A stretch of 64,000 nt of DNA from Bacilli bacterium (GTDB taxonomy: Bacteria; Bacillota; Bacilli; RF39; UBA660). Of this stretch, positions 8,581 to 18,782 are shown in pieces (the first letter of the stretch is position 1; each line of letters starts with the position of its first letter). Below the pieces are notes generated by a model. The model saw only the letters and a program-made list of their open reading frames with translations, did no database searches and had not been told where the DNA came from. The position numbers and the translations under genes were made by a program. The stretch covers positions 1 to 64,000 of the forward strand of contig JAFXSE010000004.1 in assembly GCA_017525855.1 (NCBI GenBank). Reading direction: 5' to 3'.

Positions 8581-9927
8581 ATGGCACTTAGAACTATGCC
8601 AAACAATTTAGAAGCTGAAAAATCGGTTTTAGGTGCATGTTTCCTATCTAAATATGCCTTAGAGAAAGCATGTGATACCTTATCAGCAGATAAGTTTTAT
8701 GATGAAAAAAATGGTAAAATATTTTCATCAATTCATAAATTATATGAAAAAAAGATTCCGCTAGATTTAACAACACTAACTAGCGAATTACAAAACCAAA
8801 AACAACTTGCTGAAGTAGGAGGCGTTGAATATTTAACAGATATTTTAAACTTTGTGCCAACAGCTACTAATATAGATTACTATATAAAAGGTGTTGAAGA
8901 AAGCGCACTTCTTAGAAGCTTAATAGAGACCGCTACTTCTATAGCAACGGAAGGCTATGAAGCAAGCGATGATGTTAATGAAACTATAGATAATGCAGAA
9001 AGAAAAATATTAAATATTGTTAAGAATAGAAAATCAACAGAGTTTAAAACCATTCAAGAAGTAATGGCAAGAACCGAGGCTAACCTTGAACAATTAGCAG
9101 AATCTAAGGGAGAAGTAACAGGACTTGCTACTGGATGGTATGATTTAGATAAATTGACAGCAGGACTTCATGAAAATCAATTAATAATAGTAGCAGCACG
9201 ACCTGCCATGGGAAAAACAGCATTTGCCTTAAATTTAGCTACCAATGTAGCTATTAATTCAGGCAAAACAGTTGCCCTATTTAACTTGGAAATGGGAGCA
9301 GAGCAGCTTGCAACACGTATTATTTCCTCCCTTGGTCAAATTGAGGGATATAAACTACAAACAGGTCGCCTTATGAACGAAGATTGGAAAAGAGTAAATG
9401 AGGCAGTTAGCCAATTAGAAGATACTAATATGTTTATGGATGATACACCTGGTATTACAGTAGGAGAAATAAGAGCAAAATGTCGTAGACTAGCCAGTTC
9501 AGAAAAGGGTTTAGGATTAGTAATAATCGACTACTTACAATTAGTTTCAGGCGGAAAAAATTATGGTACTAATAGACAACAAGAAGTTTCCGATGTATCA
9601 AGAGCTTTAAAAACAATGGCTATGGAATTACATGTGCCAGTTATCGCTTTAGCTCAATTATCACGTGCTGTTGAAAGTCGTGAGGATAAAAGACCATTAA
9701 TGAGCGATCTTCGTGAATCTGGATCTATTGAACAGGATGCTGACATAGTTTCATTTTTATATAGAGATGACTACTACAACAAGGAAGCAAGAAAAGAAGA
9801 TAGTACAGGTATTACTGAGCTAATTATTGGAAAACACCGTAATGGACCAACAGCCACTATTGAATTATTATTTAAGAAAAACACTAGTACGTTCTTAAAT
9901 TTAAGAAAAGAAGACAAAGAGGGATAA
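8581..9927 (+). CDS. dnaB: Replicative DNA helicase (DnaB; called DnaC in Bacillus)
   Basis: Hexameric fork helicase of 448 aa. The N-terminal DnaB collar domain begins MPNNLEAEKSVLGACF. The RecA-like core has GLATGWYDLDKLTAGL, Walker A AARPAMGKTAFAL (about residues 208-220), VALFNLEMG, IDYLQLVSGG (Walker B) and RESGSIEQDADIV followed by GKHRNGPTA. Follows rplI as in Bacillus and is followed after two bases by an M23 peptidase gene. Confidence 0.97.
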   Translation: MALRTMPNNLEAEKSVLGACFLSKYALEKACDTLSADKFYDEKNGKIFSSIHKLYEKKIPLDLTTLTSELQNQKQLAEVGGVEYLTDILNFVPTATNIDYYIKGVEESALLRSLIETATSIATEGYEASDDVNETIDNAERKILNIVKNRKSTEFKTIQEVMARTEANLEQLAESKGEVTGLATGWYDLDKLTAGLHENQLIIVAARPAMGKTAFALNLATNVAINSGKTVALFNLEMGAEQLATRIISSLGQIEGYKLQTGRLMNEDWKRVNEAVSQLEDTNMFMDDTPGITVGEIRAKCRRLASSEKGLGLVIIDYLQLVSGGKNYGTNRQQEVSDVSRALKTMAMELHVPVIALAQLSRAVESREDKRPLMSDLRESGSIEQDADIVSFLYRDDYYNKEARKEDSTGITELIIGKHRNGPTATIELLFKKNTSTFLNLRKEDKEG

Positions 9928-9929
9928 TT

Positions 9930-11453
9930 ATGAAAAGTATAAAAAAAATATCAATCATAATATTAATAATAACATTGACTATAATTTCAATGGGAGCAAA
10001 AAGTTTTAATGCAACTCCTCAAACAGTTTATAGAGTATATTTGGGAGGACAACCATTAGGACTAATTAAATCAAAACAATCCTTAGAAAAATATATCGAT
10101 AAAGAACAGGAAACATTAAAGAAAAAATATAATGTTGATAAAATATATGCTCCAGATGATTTGCATATTCAAAAAGAAATAACATACAACGAAAAAATAT
10201 ATTCTACTAGTGAAATATATGAAATGATAAAAGATAAAAGTGATTTTACAATCAAAGGATATGCAATAACTATTAAAGCTATAAAAGATACAAGCTCAAC
10301 TGTTGAAAAAAAGGCTAATGAAACTCAAACTATTTATGTCTTAGATAAAAAAGTATTCACAGATTCTGTGGATAAAACAGTACGCTCCTTTATTAGTAAT
10401 GAAGATTATAATACTTATGAATCTAATAAAACACAAGAAATAGTTGATACAGGAAAAATAATTGAAAAAATATACATTGAAAATGAAATTAAAATTAAAA
10501 AAACAAATGTACCAGCAAGTAAAAAGATATATCTAAGTACAGAAGAATTAACAACATATTTATTATTTGGAACTTCAAATGCTAATGAAAAATATATAGT
10601 AAAATCAGGAGACACTATCTCAACAGTTGCCTATAATAATAAAATGTCTACAGACGAATTTTTATTAATTAATACTAAGTTTAAAAATGAAAATTCTCTA
10701 CTATACGAAGGAGAAGAAGTAAATATAGGTATTTTAAATCCACAGTTTAATATAGTTCAAGAAAATGAAGAAGTGGCATTAGAAGAGAAAAAGTATTCAA
10801 CTGAAACAAGATATGATAATACCAAATTAGTAGGTTATGAACATGTAGAACAAGCAGGTGTAAATGGTATTAATAAAGTTACTCAAAAAATTAGAAAAAT
10901 AAATGGAGAAACTACAAACATTGTAACTGTAAATACTGAAGAAATAAAACCAGTGGTTAATGAAATACTAATCAAAGGTGGTAAACAATCTAATTATGAT
11001 TACACCGGAGGTAAATATGGTAATCTAATAGTAACAGCTGGAGAATGGGGATGGCCAGCATCTTGTTCTTCTGTTTCAAGTGGATTTGGTTACCGTTGGG
11101 GAGCGCTTCACGATGGTATGGATATAGCAGGATGTGGTTATGGCTCAAATATATTTGCCTCACAAGCAGGAACAGTAGTTGCATCTAAAAAGAAACCAGG
11201 TGGTTATGCTGGTGGATATGGAGATAATGGAGAATATATTATTATTGACCACCATAATGGTTATTATACAATCTATGCACACCTTTGTCCTGGATGTAGA
11301 TATGTAACAGAAGGTCAAAATGTAACAAAGGGTCAAGTAATTGGTGGAATGGGACATACAGGAGCAGCAACAGGAACACATTTACATTTTGGTTTTTGGG
11401 CTGGATTCCCTTATTATGGAGGACGTGCTTTAAATCCAGCAGGTATATTCTGA
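9930..11453 (+). CDS. Secreted or anchored LysM-G5-M23 cell-wall endopeptidase
   Basis: 507 aa. A hydrophobic segment at residues 5-23 (signal or anchor) is followed by an unassigned region; LysM at about 212-262 (KYIVKSGDTISTVAYNN); a G5-like domain at about 283-352 (repeated strands, IKGGK end); then a C-terminal M23/LytM domain from about 370 with ligands in HDGMD and HLHFGF and the core SGFGYRWG. All expected zinc ligands are visible, so it should be an active peptidoglycan endopeptidase. Two Cys-rich patches (WPASCSS, CPGCRY) are unusual in this domain. It starts two bases after dnaB and ends one base before walJ, taking the place of walRK-yycHI seen in Bacillus. Confidence 0.85.
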   Translation: MKSIKKISIIILIITLTIISMGAKSFNATPQTVYRVYLGGQPLGLIKSKQSLEKYIDKEQETLKKKYNVDKIYAPDDLHIQKEITYNEKIYSTSEIYEMIKDKSDFTIKGYAITIKAIKDTSSTVEKKANETQTIYVLDKKVFTDSVDKTVRSFISNEDYNTYESNKTQEIVDTGKIIEKIYIENEIKIKKTNVPASKKIYLSTEELTTYLLFGTSNANEKYIVKSGDTISTVAYNNKMSTDEFLLINTKFKNENSLLYEGEEVNIGILNPQFNIVQENEEVALEEKKYSTETRYDNTKLVGYEHVEQAGVNGINKVTQKIRKINGETTNIVTVNTEEIKPVVNEILIKGGKQSNYDYTGGKYGNLIVTAGEWGWPASCSSVSSGFGYRWGALHDGMDIAGCGYGSNIFASQAGTVVASKKKPGGYAGGYGDNGEYIIIDHHNGYYTIYAHLCPGCRYVTEGQNVTKGQVIGGMGHTGAATGTHLHFGFWAGFPYYGGRALNPAGIF

Positions 11454-11454
11454 T

Positions 11455-12210
11455 ATGAAATTTAAAACACTAGCTAGTGGCTCAAAAGGAAATTCCTCAG
11501 TTGTAATGTGTGGTGATATAAAACTACTAATTGATGCAGGAATTTCCTTTCTTTCCCTAAAAGAAAAATTGAAAAAAGATAATATTTCAATTGAAGACAT
11601 AACAGCTATATTAATTACCCATAGTCACCAAGACCACATAAAAGGCTTAGCAAGCCTTATAAAAAACACAAGCTTAAAAGTGCTAATTCCAGAAAAAATG
11701 TATGATGAACTTTCAAATATAGTTCCACCCAATAAAGTTGTATATCTTAAAGAAAAAAATAAGATAAAAAATGTAGAAATAGAGTTAATACATACATCTC
11801 ATGATGTAGCTTGCTCTGTAGGATATATTATTACATATGAAAATAAAAGCCTAGTATACATTACAGATACTGGTTATTTAAACAGAAAAGTATTGAAAAA
11901 AATAACAAATAAAAGTCTTTACTTAATTGAAAGTAATCATGATGAGGAAATGTTAATGAATGGTCCTTATCCTCCATTTTTAAAGCAAAGAGTAATAAGT
12001 GATTATGGTCATCTATCAAATAGAACAACAGCCAGCTACCTGAAAGAAGTAACTGGTGATGCCACCAAGTATGTTATATTAGCACATCTTAGTGAAAAAA
12101 ATAATACTGAAGAATTGGCTTACTCTACAACTTCTGAGGCTTTAAAAAATAAAGAAATAGATATATCAATAGCTAGACAAAGTGAAGAAAGTAAATTAAT
12201 AGAGGTATAG
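11455..12210 (+). CDS. walJ: Metallo-beta-lactamase-fold hydrolase WalJ/YycJ
   Basis: 251 aa. Starts KFKTLASGSKGNSSVV as WalJ/YycJ proteins do, with LLIDAGIS, the metal motif THSHQDH (about residues 58-64), YITDTGY, ESNHD and a late HLS. Family members act as MBL-fold nucleases or hydrolases linked to cell-wall/replication coordination. It is packed between the M23 gene and rlmH, and walJ-rlmH adjacency matches Bacillus. The walRK two-component genes themselves are absent. Confidence 0.9.
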   Translation: MKFKTLASGSKGNSSVVMCGDIKLLIDAGISFLSLKEKLKKDNISIEDITAILITHSHQDHIKGLASLIKNTSLKVLIPEKMYDELSNIVPPNKVVYLKEKNKIKNVEIELIHTSHDVACSVGYIITYENKSLVYITDTGYLNRKVLKKITNKSLYLIESNHDEEMLMNGPYPPFLKQRVISDYGHLSNRTTASYLKEVTGDATKYVILAHLSEKNNTEELAYSTTSEALKNKEIDISIARQSEESKLIEV

Positions 12211-12211
12211 A

Positions 12212-12667
12212 ATGATTAAAATAATTTGTGTAGGAAAAATAAAAGAGAACTATTTTACAGAGGCAATTAATGAATATAAAAAGCGTTTAGAAAAATATAC
12301 TAAATTAGAAATAATTGAACTTATGGATGAAGGAATAGATGATATTACTAAGGCTATAAGACTAGAGGGCGAAAAGATAAAGAAATATTTAAGTCCAAAA
12401 GACTACATTATTACTTTAGAAATAAATGGAAAAGAAATCTCTTCAGAAACTCTTGCTCATCTATTAGAAAATACACTTATATATAATAGTAATATTACCT
12501 TTGTTATCGGCGGGAGTTATGGTCTAAGTGATGAGATAAAAAGTCTTGCCTCTTACCATTTATCATTTTCTAAAATGACTTTTCCTCACCAATTATTTAG
12601 AATAATATTGCTAGAGCAAATTTACCGTTCATTTAAAATTAATAATAACGAAAGTTATCATAAATAG
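12212..12667 (+). CDS. rlmH: 23S rRNA pseudouridine-1915 N3-methyltransferase RlmH
   Basis: SPOUT methyltransferase of 151 aa (family about 155-160). Begins IKIICVGKIKENYF, has YIITLEINGKEISSE, the knot motif FVIGGSYGLSDE and the C-terminal FPHQLFRIILLEQIYRSFKI, followed by a short YHK end. It methylates the pseudouridine in helix 69 of the large subunit. One base after walJ, 11 bases before ung. Confidence 0.96.
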   Translation: MIKIICVGKIKENYFTEAINEYKKRLEKYTKLEIIELMDEGIDDITKAIRLEGEKIKKYLSPKDYIITLEINGKEISSETLAHLLENTLIYNSNITFVIGGSYGLSDEIKSLASYHLSFSKMTFPHQLFRIILLEQIYRSFKINNNESYHK

Positions 12668-12678
12668 AGGTGACTGTT

Positions 12679-13338
12679 ATGATAGGAAACAGCTGGGATC
12701 AATATTTAAAAGAAGAATTTAAAAAAGATTATTTTAAACAAATTATAGAATACATAAAGAAAGAATATAAGGAAAAGATTTGCTTTCCACCACAAAATGA
12801 AATCTTTAATGCTTTTAGATTTACTAAATATGAGGATTTAAAAGTGGTTATTTTAGGTCAAGATCCATACCATGGAGATAATCAAGCTGAGGGATTATCC
12901 TTCTCAGTAAAAAATACAGTAGTAAGACCTCCATCTTTGCAAAATATCTTTAAGGAGTTAGAAACAGATTTAAATATTAAAATTTCTAATAATAATTCTC
13001 TCATTCCATGGGCAAATGAGGGAGTATTACTTTTAAATGCGGTATTGACAGTTGAAAGAAAAAAACCAGCATCTCATCAAAATATAGGTTGGGAGCGATT
13101 TACAGATGAAGTTATTAAAATCATTAATAAAAAAACAACGCCAGTAGTATTCATCTTATGGGGAAATTATGCCAAAAATAAAAAGAAATTAATAACTAAT
13201 CCTATTCATTATATTATAGAGTCCCCTCACCCATCTCCATTTTCGGCATATAATGGATTCTTCGGAAGTAGACCTTTTTCAAAAACAAATGAGTTCTTAA
13301 TTTCACATGGAATAAAGCCAATAAATTGGCAAATATAA
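12679..13338 (+). CDS. ung: Uracil-DNA glycosylase, family 1
   Basis: 219 aa. Catalytic motif GQDPYHGDNQAEGLSFS (Asp activates water), LLLNAVLTV, FILWGNYA, and the minor-groove motif HPSPFSA. Base-excision repair of uracil in DNA. The frame reaches a GTG at 12670, but GAGGTG at 12667-12672 serves the ATG at 12679. Last gene of this rightward unit, facing the minus-strand lemA across a shared terminator. Confidence 0.97.
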   Translation: MIGNSWDQYLKEEFKKDYFKQIIEYIKKEYKEKICFPPQNEIFNAFRFTKYEDLKVVILGQDPYHGDNQAEGLSFSVKNTVVRPPSLQNIFKELETDLNIKISNNNSLIPWANEGVLLLNAVLTVERKKPASHQNIGWERFTDEVIKIINKKTTPVVFILWGNYAKNKKKLITNPIHYIIESPHPSPFSAYNGFFGSRPFSKTNEFLISHGIKPINWQI

Positions 13339-13366
13339 AAGTAGGTTCAAAACCTACTTATTTTAA
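13339..13366. terminator. Bidirectional terminator between ung and the lemA-like gene
   Basis: AAGTAGGTT (13339-13347), 3-base loop, AACCTACTT (13351-13359), with A-rich upstream and T-rich downstream flanks usable from both strands. It overlaps the last codon of the minus-strand gene. Confidence 0.85.
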
Positions 13367-13891
13367 TATATCAAACAACTCCTCTTTTTCATTGTTATAA
13401 AATTCAATTTCACTATTTCCCAATATTTTAGCAAAAAGTTTATGAGGAAAAACATTTATTAATCCATTATAATCAACAACAGTATCATTATAAAACTTAA
13501 TAGATCCTATTAAATCTTCTTCATTAGCTTTTAAATCAGTTAAATATTTTATTATTTCTGAATCTTTGGCTAAAGATTCATTATCAAACAATATTTTAGT
13601 AACTTTAGCATAGTATTTACTTAGTAAAGAATGTAATTGATAATTATCTTTTTGTTTATCAACTTCAGCTATATAATCATCAAATCGACCATCATCTTTT
13701 TTCTTTTGCTGAATTTCTTTAATAATATTATCCAAACCAACTGCTTTTTTTTGTAAAAATAAATTAATATTACTATCGGCTTCATTTATTTTAATATTCA
13801 AAAATGTAAATTTATTTTTAGATGAAATAAACATTAATACTAAAACAGTTATTATAATTATTACAATAAGAGCTATAATTAGATACGTCAT
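13358..13891 (-). CDS. LemA-like membrane protein
   Basis: 177 aa with a hydrophobic N-terminal segment (residues 3-22), then coiled helices. The LemA signature is recognisable: an early NEADSNINLFLQKKAVGLDNIIKE block (the family's two-helix start) and a late FYNDTVVDYNGLINVFPHKLFAKIL (family: AYN..V..YN....FP.NL.A). The function of LemA proteins is unresolved. It is divergent, so I rate it below the housekeeping genes. Minus strand, downstream of the PBP gene. Confidence 0.75.
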   Translation of the reverse strand: MTYLIIALIVIIIITVLVLMFISSKNKFTFLNIKINEADSNINLFLQKKAVGLDNIIKEIQQKKKDDGRFDDYIAEVDKQKDNYQLHSLLSKYYAKVTKILFDNESLAKDSEIIKYLTDLKANEEDLIGSIKFYNDTVVDYNGLINVFPHKLFAKILGNSEIEFYNNEKEELFDILK

Positions 13892-13960
13892 ACTACCACC
13901 TCTATCATAATAAGTATATCAAAATAAGAATAAGTATTCAAGCTCCACTATCCATTTAAA

Positions 13961-15925
13961 TTAACTCTTTTTAACAGATTCTATTTCTTCATCAAAAACT
14001 TCTTGAACAGAATTAGGCTCAGAACCTTTGATAAAATAAACCATTTTCTTTAAAGTAGCATTCTCCCCTACTGCTTTACCAGATATTGGATCAACTAATA
14101 CTGCTGACACATTTTTAGGCTTTTCATACCAACTATCTTCTTTCCCCTCTTCGTATGCTTCCGTTGCCTTAAACCAAATATTTTGTCCATACTTATATTC
14201 TGTTGTTTTTAAAGTTTGATTATTGTCATACCCTATCCAAACAGAAGTAATAATGTCACTATTAAAACCAATATGCCAGTTGTCGCTTTCAGTAGTACCA
14301 CTTTTTAAACCATAAGTGTGTTTTAATTTTGATGCAAGAGATATTGCTGTTGGATAATTATAATCTATATATAAAGGGTCATAAGTAGATGTTAAAAGAT
14401 TATTAAGGATAAAAGTAAAACTCTTATTTAAAACCGGTTCAGTATCATCACTTGCTTCATATAAAACATTTCCATCATTATCTTCTACCCTCTGTATTAG
14501 ATGTGGGTTAACTTTATTGCCAAGGTTAGCAAATGCAGCATAACCCCTAGTCATATCAATAATATTAATTTCTTTAGTTCCAAGTGGTAAGGACGCAACA
14601 TCGGGCATTTCTTCTTTAATACCTACCCTCTTCACTACATTAATCATAGCATCACTGCCTAAAAACAAGTTAGTTTTAACCGCATAAATATTGTCAGAAT
14701 AAGCAATGGCAGTAGCCATAGATATAGGTTTATTTGCATACTTATTATTATAATTCTTTGGGCTATAGTCCTCTTTTTCGGAAAAGGTAAAAGTAGTTTC
14801 TTCGCTTGTAAAGGCACTACTAGCAGTAAAACCATTTTCTAAAGCAGCATAATATAAATATGGTTTCATAGTAGAGCCAACTTGCCTTTTAGCACTTACT
14901 GCCCTATTATATTGAGAAAAATTATAGTCTTTTCCACCAACAAGAGCAATTATACGACCATTTTCAGGCTTCATCATAACACTTGCAACTTGAATAGATG
15001 AATCTGTTGGCAACTCCTCTTTTATAGCCTTCTCCAAATTAGTTTGAGCATTTATATCCAAATTTGTATAAATTTTGATCCCTTTAGTTTTTATGTATGA
15101 ATTTGGTATGTTTTTAATAGTTTTAAGTTCTGAAAGAACCGCATCCTGATAATACATTACAGTACTCAAATTATTTGAATCCTTTTGTCCATAATAACTT
15201 AACTCTTTATTTAATGCTTCATTCATTTCTTTTTTAGTAATTTTTTTGTTATTAACCATAGAAGTTAATATATCTTTTTGCCTTTCTTTTGCTAAATTAG
15301 CATTCACTAATGGAGAATAATTACTAGGTGATTTAGGGATTCCTACTAGCATTGTAGCTTCAGCCAAATCTAAATCTTTTGCACTTTTATTAAAGTAAAA
15401 ATTACTAGCATTTTCAATCCCATACACACCATGCCCATAATTTATAGTATTTAAATAACCTTCTAAAATTTGATCTTTTTTATATGTGGCTTCCAATCTT
15501 ATTGTATATAATGCTTCTTCCCACTTTCTTTTCCATGTTTTATCAAAATCTAAAAACAGGTTTTTAGCATATTGTTGAGTAATAGTAGAAGCCCCCTGCT
15601 TGGTTTTCCGATTTTTAAGATTTATATACCCTGCTTTTATTATTCTGGCAAAGTCAAAGCCTTTGTGTTTATAGAAATTTTTGTCTTCAGTAGATATAGT
15701 AGCATCAATAACATAGGGGGAAATTTCATCTAAACCAACCCACTCTTTTTGATCACGCCCTCTAAAAAATACATTATTATTATTGTCATACAAGACTAAA
15801 TTATTCATTACATTTATTTCAAGTTTTGGCATTAATTTTGCATACAAATATGCAGCACCAACTCCTAATATAATTATAATAAAAATAAAAATAAAAGATC
15901 TAATAACAAATTTTTTAAATTTCAT
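13961..15925 (-). CDS. Class A penicillin-binding protein (glycosyltransferase plus transpeptidase)
   Basis: 654 aa bifunctional peptidoglycan synthase. Membrane anchor at residues 8-30. GT51 domain at about 60-230 with catalytic STEDKNFYKHKGFD (Glu near 81) and QGASTITQQYAKN. Transpeptidase domain at about 310-610 with STMK (Ser352), SDN (411-413) and KSGTT (542-546), where KSG replaces the usual KTG. No long C-terminal extension. Minus-strand gene reading toward lemA; its ATG is about 105 bases from the divergent DUF1934 gene, so their promoters share that gap. Confidence 0.95.
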   Translation of the reverse strand: MKFKKFVIRSFIFIFIIIILGVGAAYLYAKLMPKLEINVMNNLVLYDNNNNVFFRGRDQKEWVGLDEISPYVIDATISTEDKNFYKHKGFDFARIIKAGYINLKNRKTKQGASTITQQYAKNLFLDFDKTWKRKWEEALYTIRLEATYKKDQILEGYLNTINYGHGVYGIENASNFYFNKSAKDLDLAEATMLVGIPKSPSNYSPLVNANLAKERQKDILTSMVNNKKITKKEMNEALNKELSYYGQKDSNNLSTVMYYQDAVLSELKTIKNIPNSYIKTKGIKIYTNLDINAQTNLEKAIKEELPTDSSIQVASVMMKPENGRIIALVGGKDYNFSQYNRAVSAKRQVGSTMKPYLYYAALENGFTASSAFTSEETTFTFSEKEDYSPKNYNNKYANKPISMATAIAYSDNIYAVKTNLFLGSDAMINVVKRVGIKEEMPDVASLPLGTKEINIIDMTRGYAAFANLGNKVNPHLIQRVEDNDGNVLYEASDDTEPVLNKSFTFILNNLLTSTYDPLYIDYNYPTAISLASKLKHTYGLKSGTTESDNWHIGFNSDIITSVWIGYDNNQTLKTTEYKYGQNIWFKATEAYEEGKEDSWYEKPKNVSAVLVDPISGKAVGENATLKKMVYFIKGSEPNSVQEVFDEEIESVKKS

Positions 15926-16032
15926 TATCTCACCAACCTAAAATTAGTATCTTCTAAAAGAAACAAAATATGTATCAAAAATAGATAAGTTATGATATAA
16001 TCACAAATAGGAAAACGACGAGGTGACATATT

Positions 16033-16389
16033 ATGACATATGAAAACTATCTAGTCTCAATTGAAAGTAATGGTAAAAAAGAAGAATATAGAGTAACCAT
16101 TAATCAAGACACTGAAAAAAATTTATATTTTTATAAAGAACCAAATAAAACTAATGTAATATTTGACTATAAGAATAATGTTTTAAAAAGAGATAATGAA
16201 GAAATGAATCTAGAGTTTAAATTTAAACTAAAAGAGAAGACCATTAATAATATATACATAAAAGAATTAAATAATGTTATAAATATAGAAATATATACAG
16301 AAGACATAATACATGATGATAACAGAATAGTTGTAGTATATGAAATGAATAATACTAAATTTATTTATAAAATAGAAAAGGAAGATTAA
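16033..16389 (+). CDS. DUF1934/YwiB-like small protein
   Basis: 118 aa, predicted all-beta with alternating strands such as IVVVYEMNNTKFIYKI at the end. In Bacillus the lipocalin-like YwiB (DUF1934) sits directly before argS, as here, and size and strand pattern agree, though similarity is weak by eye. GACGAGGTGA gives the RBS. The stop is one base before the argS start, so the two are coupled. Function unknown. Confidence 0.65.
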   Translation: MTYENYLVSIESNGKKEEYRVTINQDTEKNLYFYKEPNKTNVIFDYKNNVLKRDNEEMNLEFKFKLKEKTINNIYIKELNNVINIEIYTEDIIHDDNRIVVVYEMNNTKFIYKIEKED

Positions 16390-16390
16390 T

Positions 16391-18139
16391 ATGAGTATAA
16401 TTAAAGAATTAGAACAAAAAGTAAAAAAAATAGTAGCAACATCAGGTTATGATCTAGACTCTGTTATTTTAGAACCATCATCACGACCTGATTTAGGAGA
16501 TTATCAATTAAATGACGCTATGAAACTTTCTAAAATATATCATGAATCCCCAATTTCTATTGCAAATAAGATAGCAGAAGAACTAAAAAAAGACACGTCA
16601 TTTACAAACATTAATATAGCTGGACCTGGATTTATTAATATTAGTTTATCTGATGAGTTTTTAATAAATACTGTTAATTTAATTAATAATGACATAAGAA
16701 CAAATATTGATAAAGAAAACCACAAAAAAATAATTATAGACTATGGAGGAGCAAATGTTGCTAAAAGTCTACATGTAGGGCATTTAAGAAGCGCTAATAT
16801 TGGTGAGGCATTAAAACGTTTAGCAAAACTACTAGGGCAAGACATATTGGGAGATGCTCATTTAGGTGATTATGGAAGACCATTAGGATTGGTTGTTCTA
16901 GAAATAAAAAAAAGGTACCCAGATTTAAAATTCTTTGATGAAAATTTTACAGGAAACTTAGATGAAGTGGAATTACCAATAACAAACAGCGATTTAGAAA
17001 AGATATATCCTTATGCTAGTAGTAAAGCAAAAGAGGATGAGGCTTACCTAGAAGAAGCAAGAGATGTAACTTCTAAAATTCAAAATCATGAAAGAGGATA
17101 CTATGATGTTTGGAAAAAGGTAGTAGAAATTTCAAAAGCTGATATAAAAGAGATATACAAAGAACTTAATGTGGAATTTGAATTATGGGAAGGAGAGAGT
17201 GACGGTGCTGAATACATTCCTGAACTATTAGAAATATTCAAACAAAAAAACTTAATAAAGGAAAGTGAAGGGGCCTTAATAGTTGATGTAAAAGAAGAAG
17301 ATGATAATGCACCTATGCCGCCACTTCTATTATTAAAATCAAATAATACAGCCTCATATCAAACAACAGATTTAGCAACAATTTTAGAAAGAAGAAAGAA
17401 ATTTAATCCTGATGAAATATGGTATTGTGTAGATTTAAGACAAAAACTCCATTTTGACCAAGTATTTAGAGCAGCAAGAAAAGCAGAATTAGTAGATGCT
17501 AAAGTAAAATTAGAATATATGGGATTTGGTACAGTAAATGGACCAGATGGGAAACCATTTAAAACTCGTGATGGTGGTGTAATGTCCTTAAAAAATCTTT
17601 TAGAGCTAGTTAAAGAAGAAACAAGAAAAAGAATCAATTATGATATTGTAAAACCAGATAAAGTTGAAGAAACAATTAACATAATAGCAAGTGCAACACT
17701 AAAATATGCAGATTTTTTACCATTTAGGGCAACAGATTACATTTTTAATCTAGAAAAATTTTCAGATATAGAAGGAAAAACAGCTCCATATCTGTTATAT
17801 TCAACAATAAGAATGCGTTCTTTATTAAATAAAGGAAAAGAAGCAAACGCTAAAACATATTATAAAATAAAAAATGAAACAGATAGAGATATTGTTTTAA
17901 CACTGCTAAGGCTTCCTAAAGTCCTTACTAAATCGTATGAGATTAAATCTCTAAATGAAATAGCTGAGTATTTATATACATTAACTAGTAAATATAATAA
18001 GTTTTATGCTGACAACAAAGTATTGCTAGAAGAAGATTCACAATTAAGAGAATCATGGTTAATTTTAACAAAAACGGTATATAGTGTTAATACATTATTA
18101 CTAGATACATTAGGATTAAGCATTCCAGAAAAAATGTAA
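16391..18139 (+). CDS. argS: Arginyl-tRNA synthetase
   Basis: Class I aaRS of 582 aa. N-terminal additional domain with SRPDLGDYQLNDAM and GPGFINISL, the HIGH-type motif HVGHLRSANIGE (about residue 130), the ArgRS block GDAHLGDYGRPLG, a KMSKS-region equivalent GKPFKTRDGGVMSL, and a C-terminal DALR anticodon-binding domain with APYLLYSTIRMRSLL. Translationally coupled to the upstream DUF1934 gene. Confidence 0.97.
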   Translation: MSIIKELEQKVKKIVATSGYDLDSVILEPSSRPDLGDYQLNDAMKLSKIYHESPISIANKIAEELKKDTSFTNINIAGPGFINISLSDEFLINTVNLINNDIRTNIDKENHKKIIIDYGGANVAKSLHVGHLRSANIGEALKRLAKLLGQDILGDAHLGDYGRPLGLVVLEIKKRYPDLKFFDENFTGNLDEVELPITNSDLEKIYPYASSKAKEDEAYLEEARDVTSKIQNHERGYYDVWKKVVEISKADIKEIYKELNVEFELWEGESDGAEYIPELLEIFKQKNLIKESEGALIVDVKEEDDNAPMPPLLLLKSNNTASYQTTDLATILERRKKFNPDEIWYCVDLRQKLHFDQVFRAARKAELVDAKVKLEYMGFGTVNGPDGKPFKTRDGGVMSLKNLLELVKEETRKRINYDIVKPDKVEETINIIASATLKYADFLPFRATDYIFNLEKFSDIEGKTAPYLLYSTIRMRSLLNKGKEANAKTYYKIKNETDRDIVLTLLRLPKVLTKSYEIKSLNEIAEYLYTLTSKYNKFYADNKVLLEEDSQLRESWLILTKTVYSVNTLLLDTLGLSIPEKM

Positions 18140-18257
18140 AAAATATAATATATATATTGCATATCATTAGAATATATGGTATAAAGTATACTGATATTTG
18201 TAATTAAGGGAAATAAGTATCAAAAACAAACATATAATACCTTAAGCGGAGGACAAT

Positions 18258-18707
18258 ATGACAGTAAAAAAAATGAAAAAAGAAGAATTAGAACTTTTAT
18301 CAAATAAAGATATTACCAATCTTATACTAGAAGAAAGTAAAAAGCCACTCAAAACAGGCGATTTATTTAAGAAAATAATCAAGTTACTAGACCTACCAGA
18401 AGAAACATTTGAAAATAAAATAGGAGACTATTTTACCTCTTTATCAACAGATAAAAGATTCATAATGTTAGAAAACGGATGTTGGGATTTAAGAAGTCGT
18501 TACACATCAGATAAAGTTATAAAAGCAGGTAATAGTGAGGATGACGACGACATAATAGAAATGGAAGAACCTGAAGAAGGTATTATAGATGAAGATGAAA
18601 TAGAAGATGACTATTCTGACAATGACGATGATTATACAGATGATACAGATGACGACTTTAAAGATTTAGTAGTTATGGATGAAGATGAATTGGAACTAGA
18701 ACAATAA
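18258..18707 (+). CDS. rpoE: RNA polymerase delta subunit
   Basis: 149 aa. The N-terminal winged-helix (HARE-HTH) domain spans about residues 1-85 (LILEESKKPLKTGDLFKKI, GCWDLRSRY). The remaining 60 residues are almost pure Asp/Glu, the classical disordered acidic tail. Delta is a Firmicutes RNAP subunit that speeds recycling and promoter selectivity. A GGAGG motif precedes the ATG and a terminator overlaps its stop. pyrG, which often follows in Bacillus, is absent. Confidence 0.93.
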   Translation: MTVKKMKKEELELLSNKDITNLILEESKKPLKTGDLFKKIIKLLDLPEETFENKIGDYFTSLSTDKRFIMLENGCWDLRSRYTSDKVIKAGNSEDDDDIIEMEEPEEGIIDEDEIEDDYSDNDDDYTDDTDDDFKDLVVMDEDELELEQ

Positions 18708-18719
18708 TAGTTCCTTTTA
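18692..18719 (+). terminator. Terminator after rpoE
   Basis: GGAACTA (18692-18698) pairs with TAGTTCC (18708-18714), then TTTT. It spans the stop codon. Confidence 0.7.
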
Positions 18720-18782
18720 ATTATACTTTTAAAAAATAAACTAATATGTTATAATAGGGTAGTTAAAAAGTGAGGAGATTCT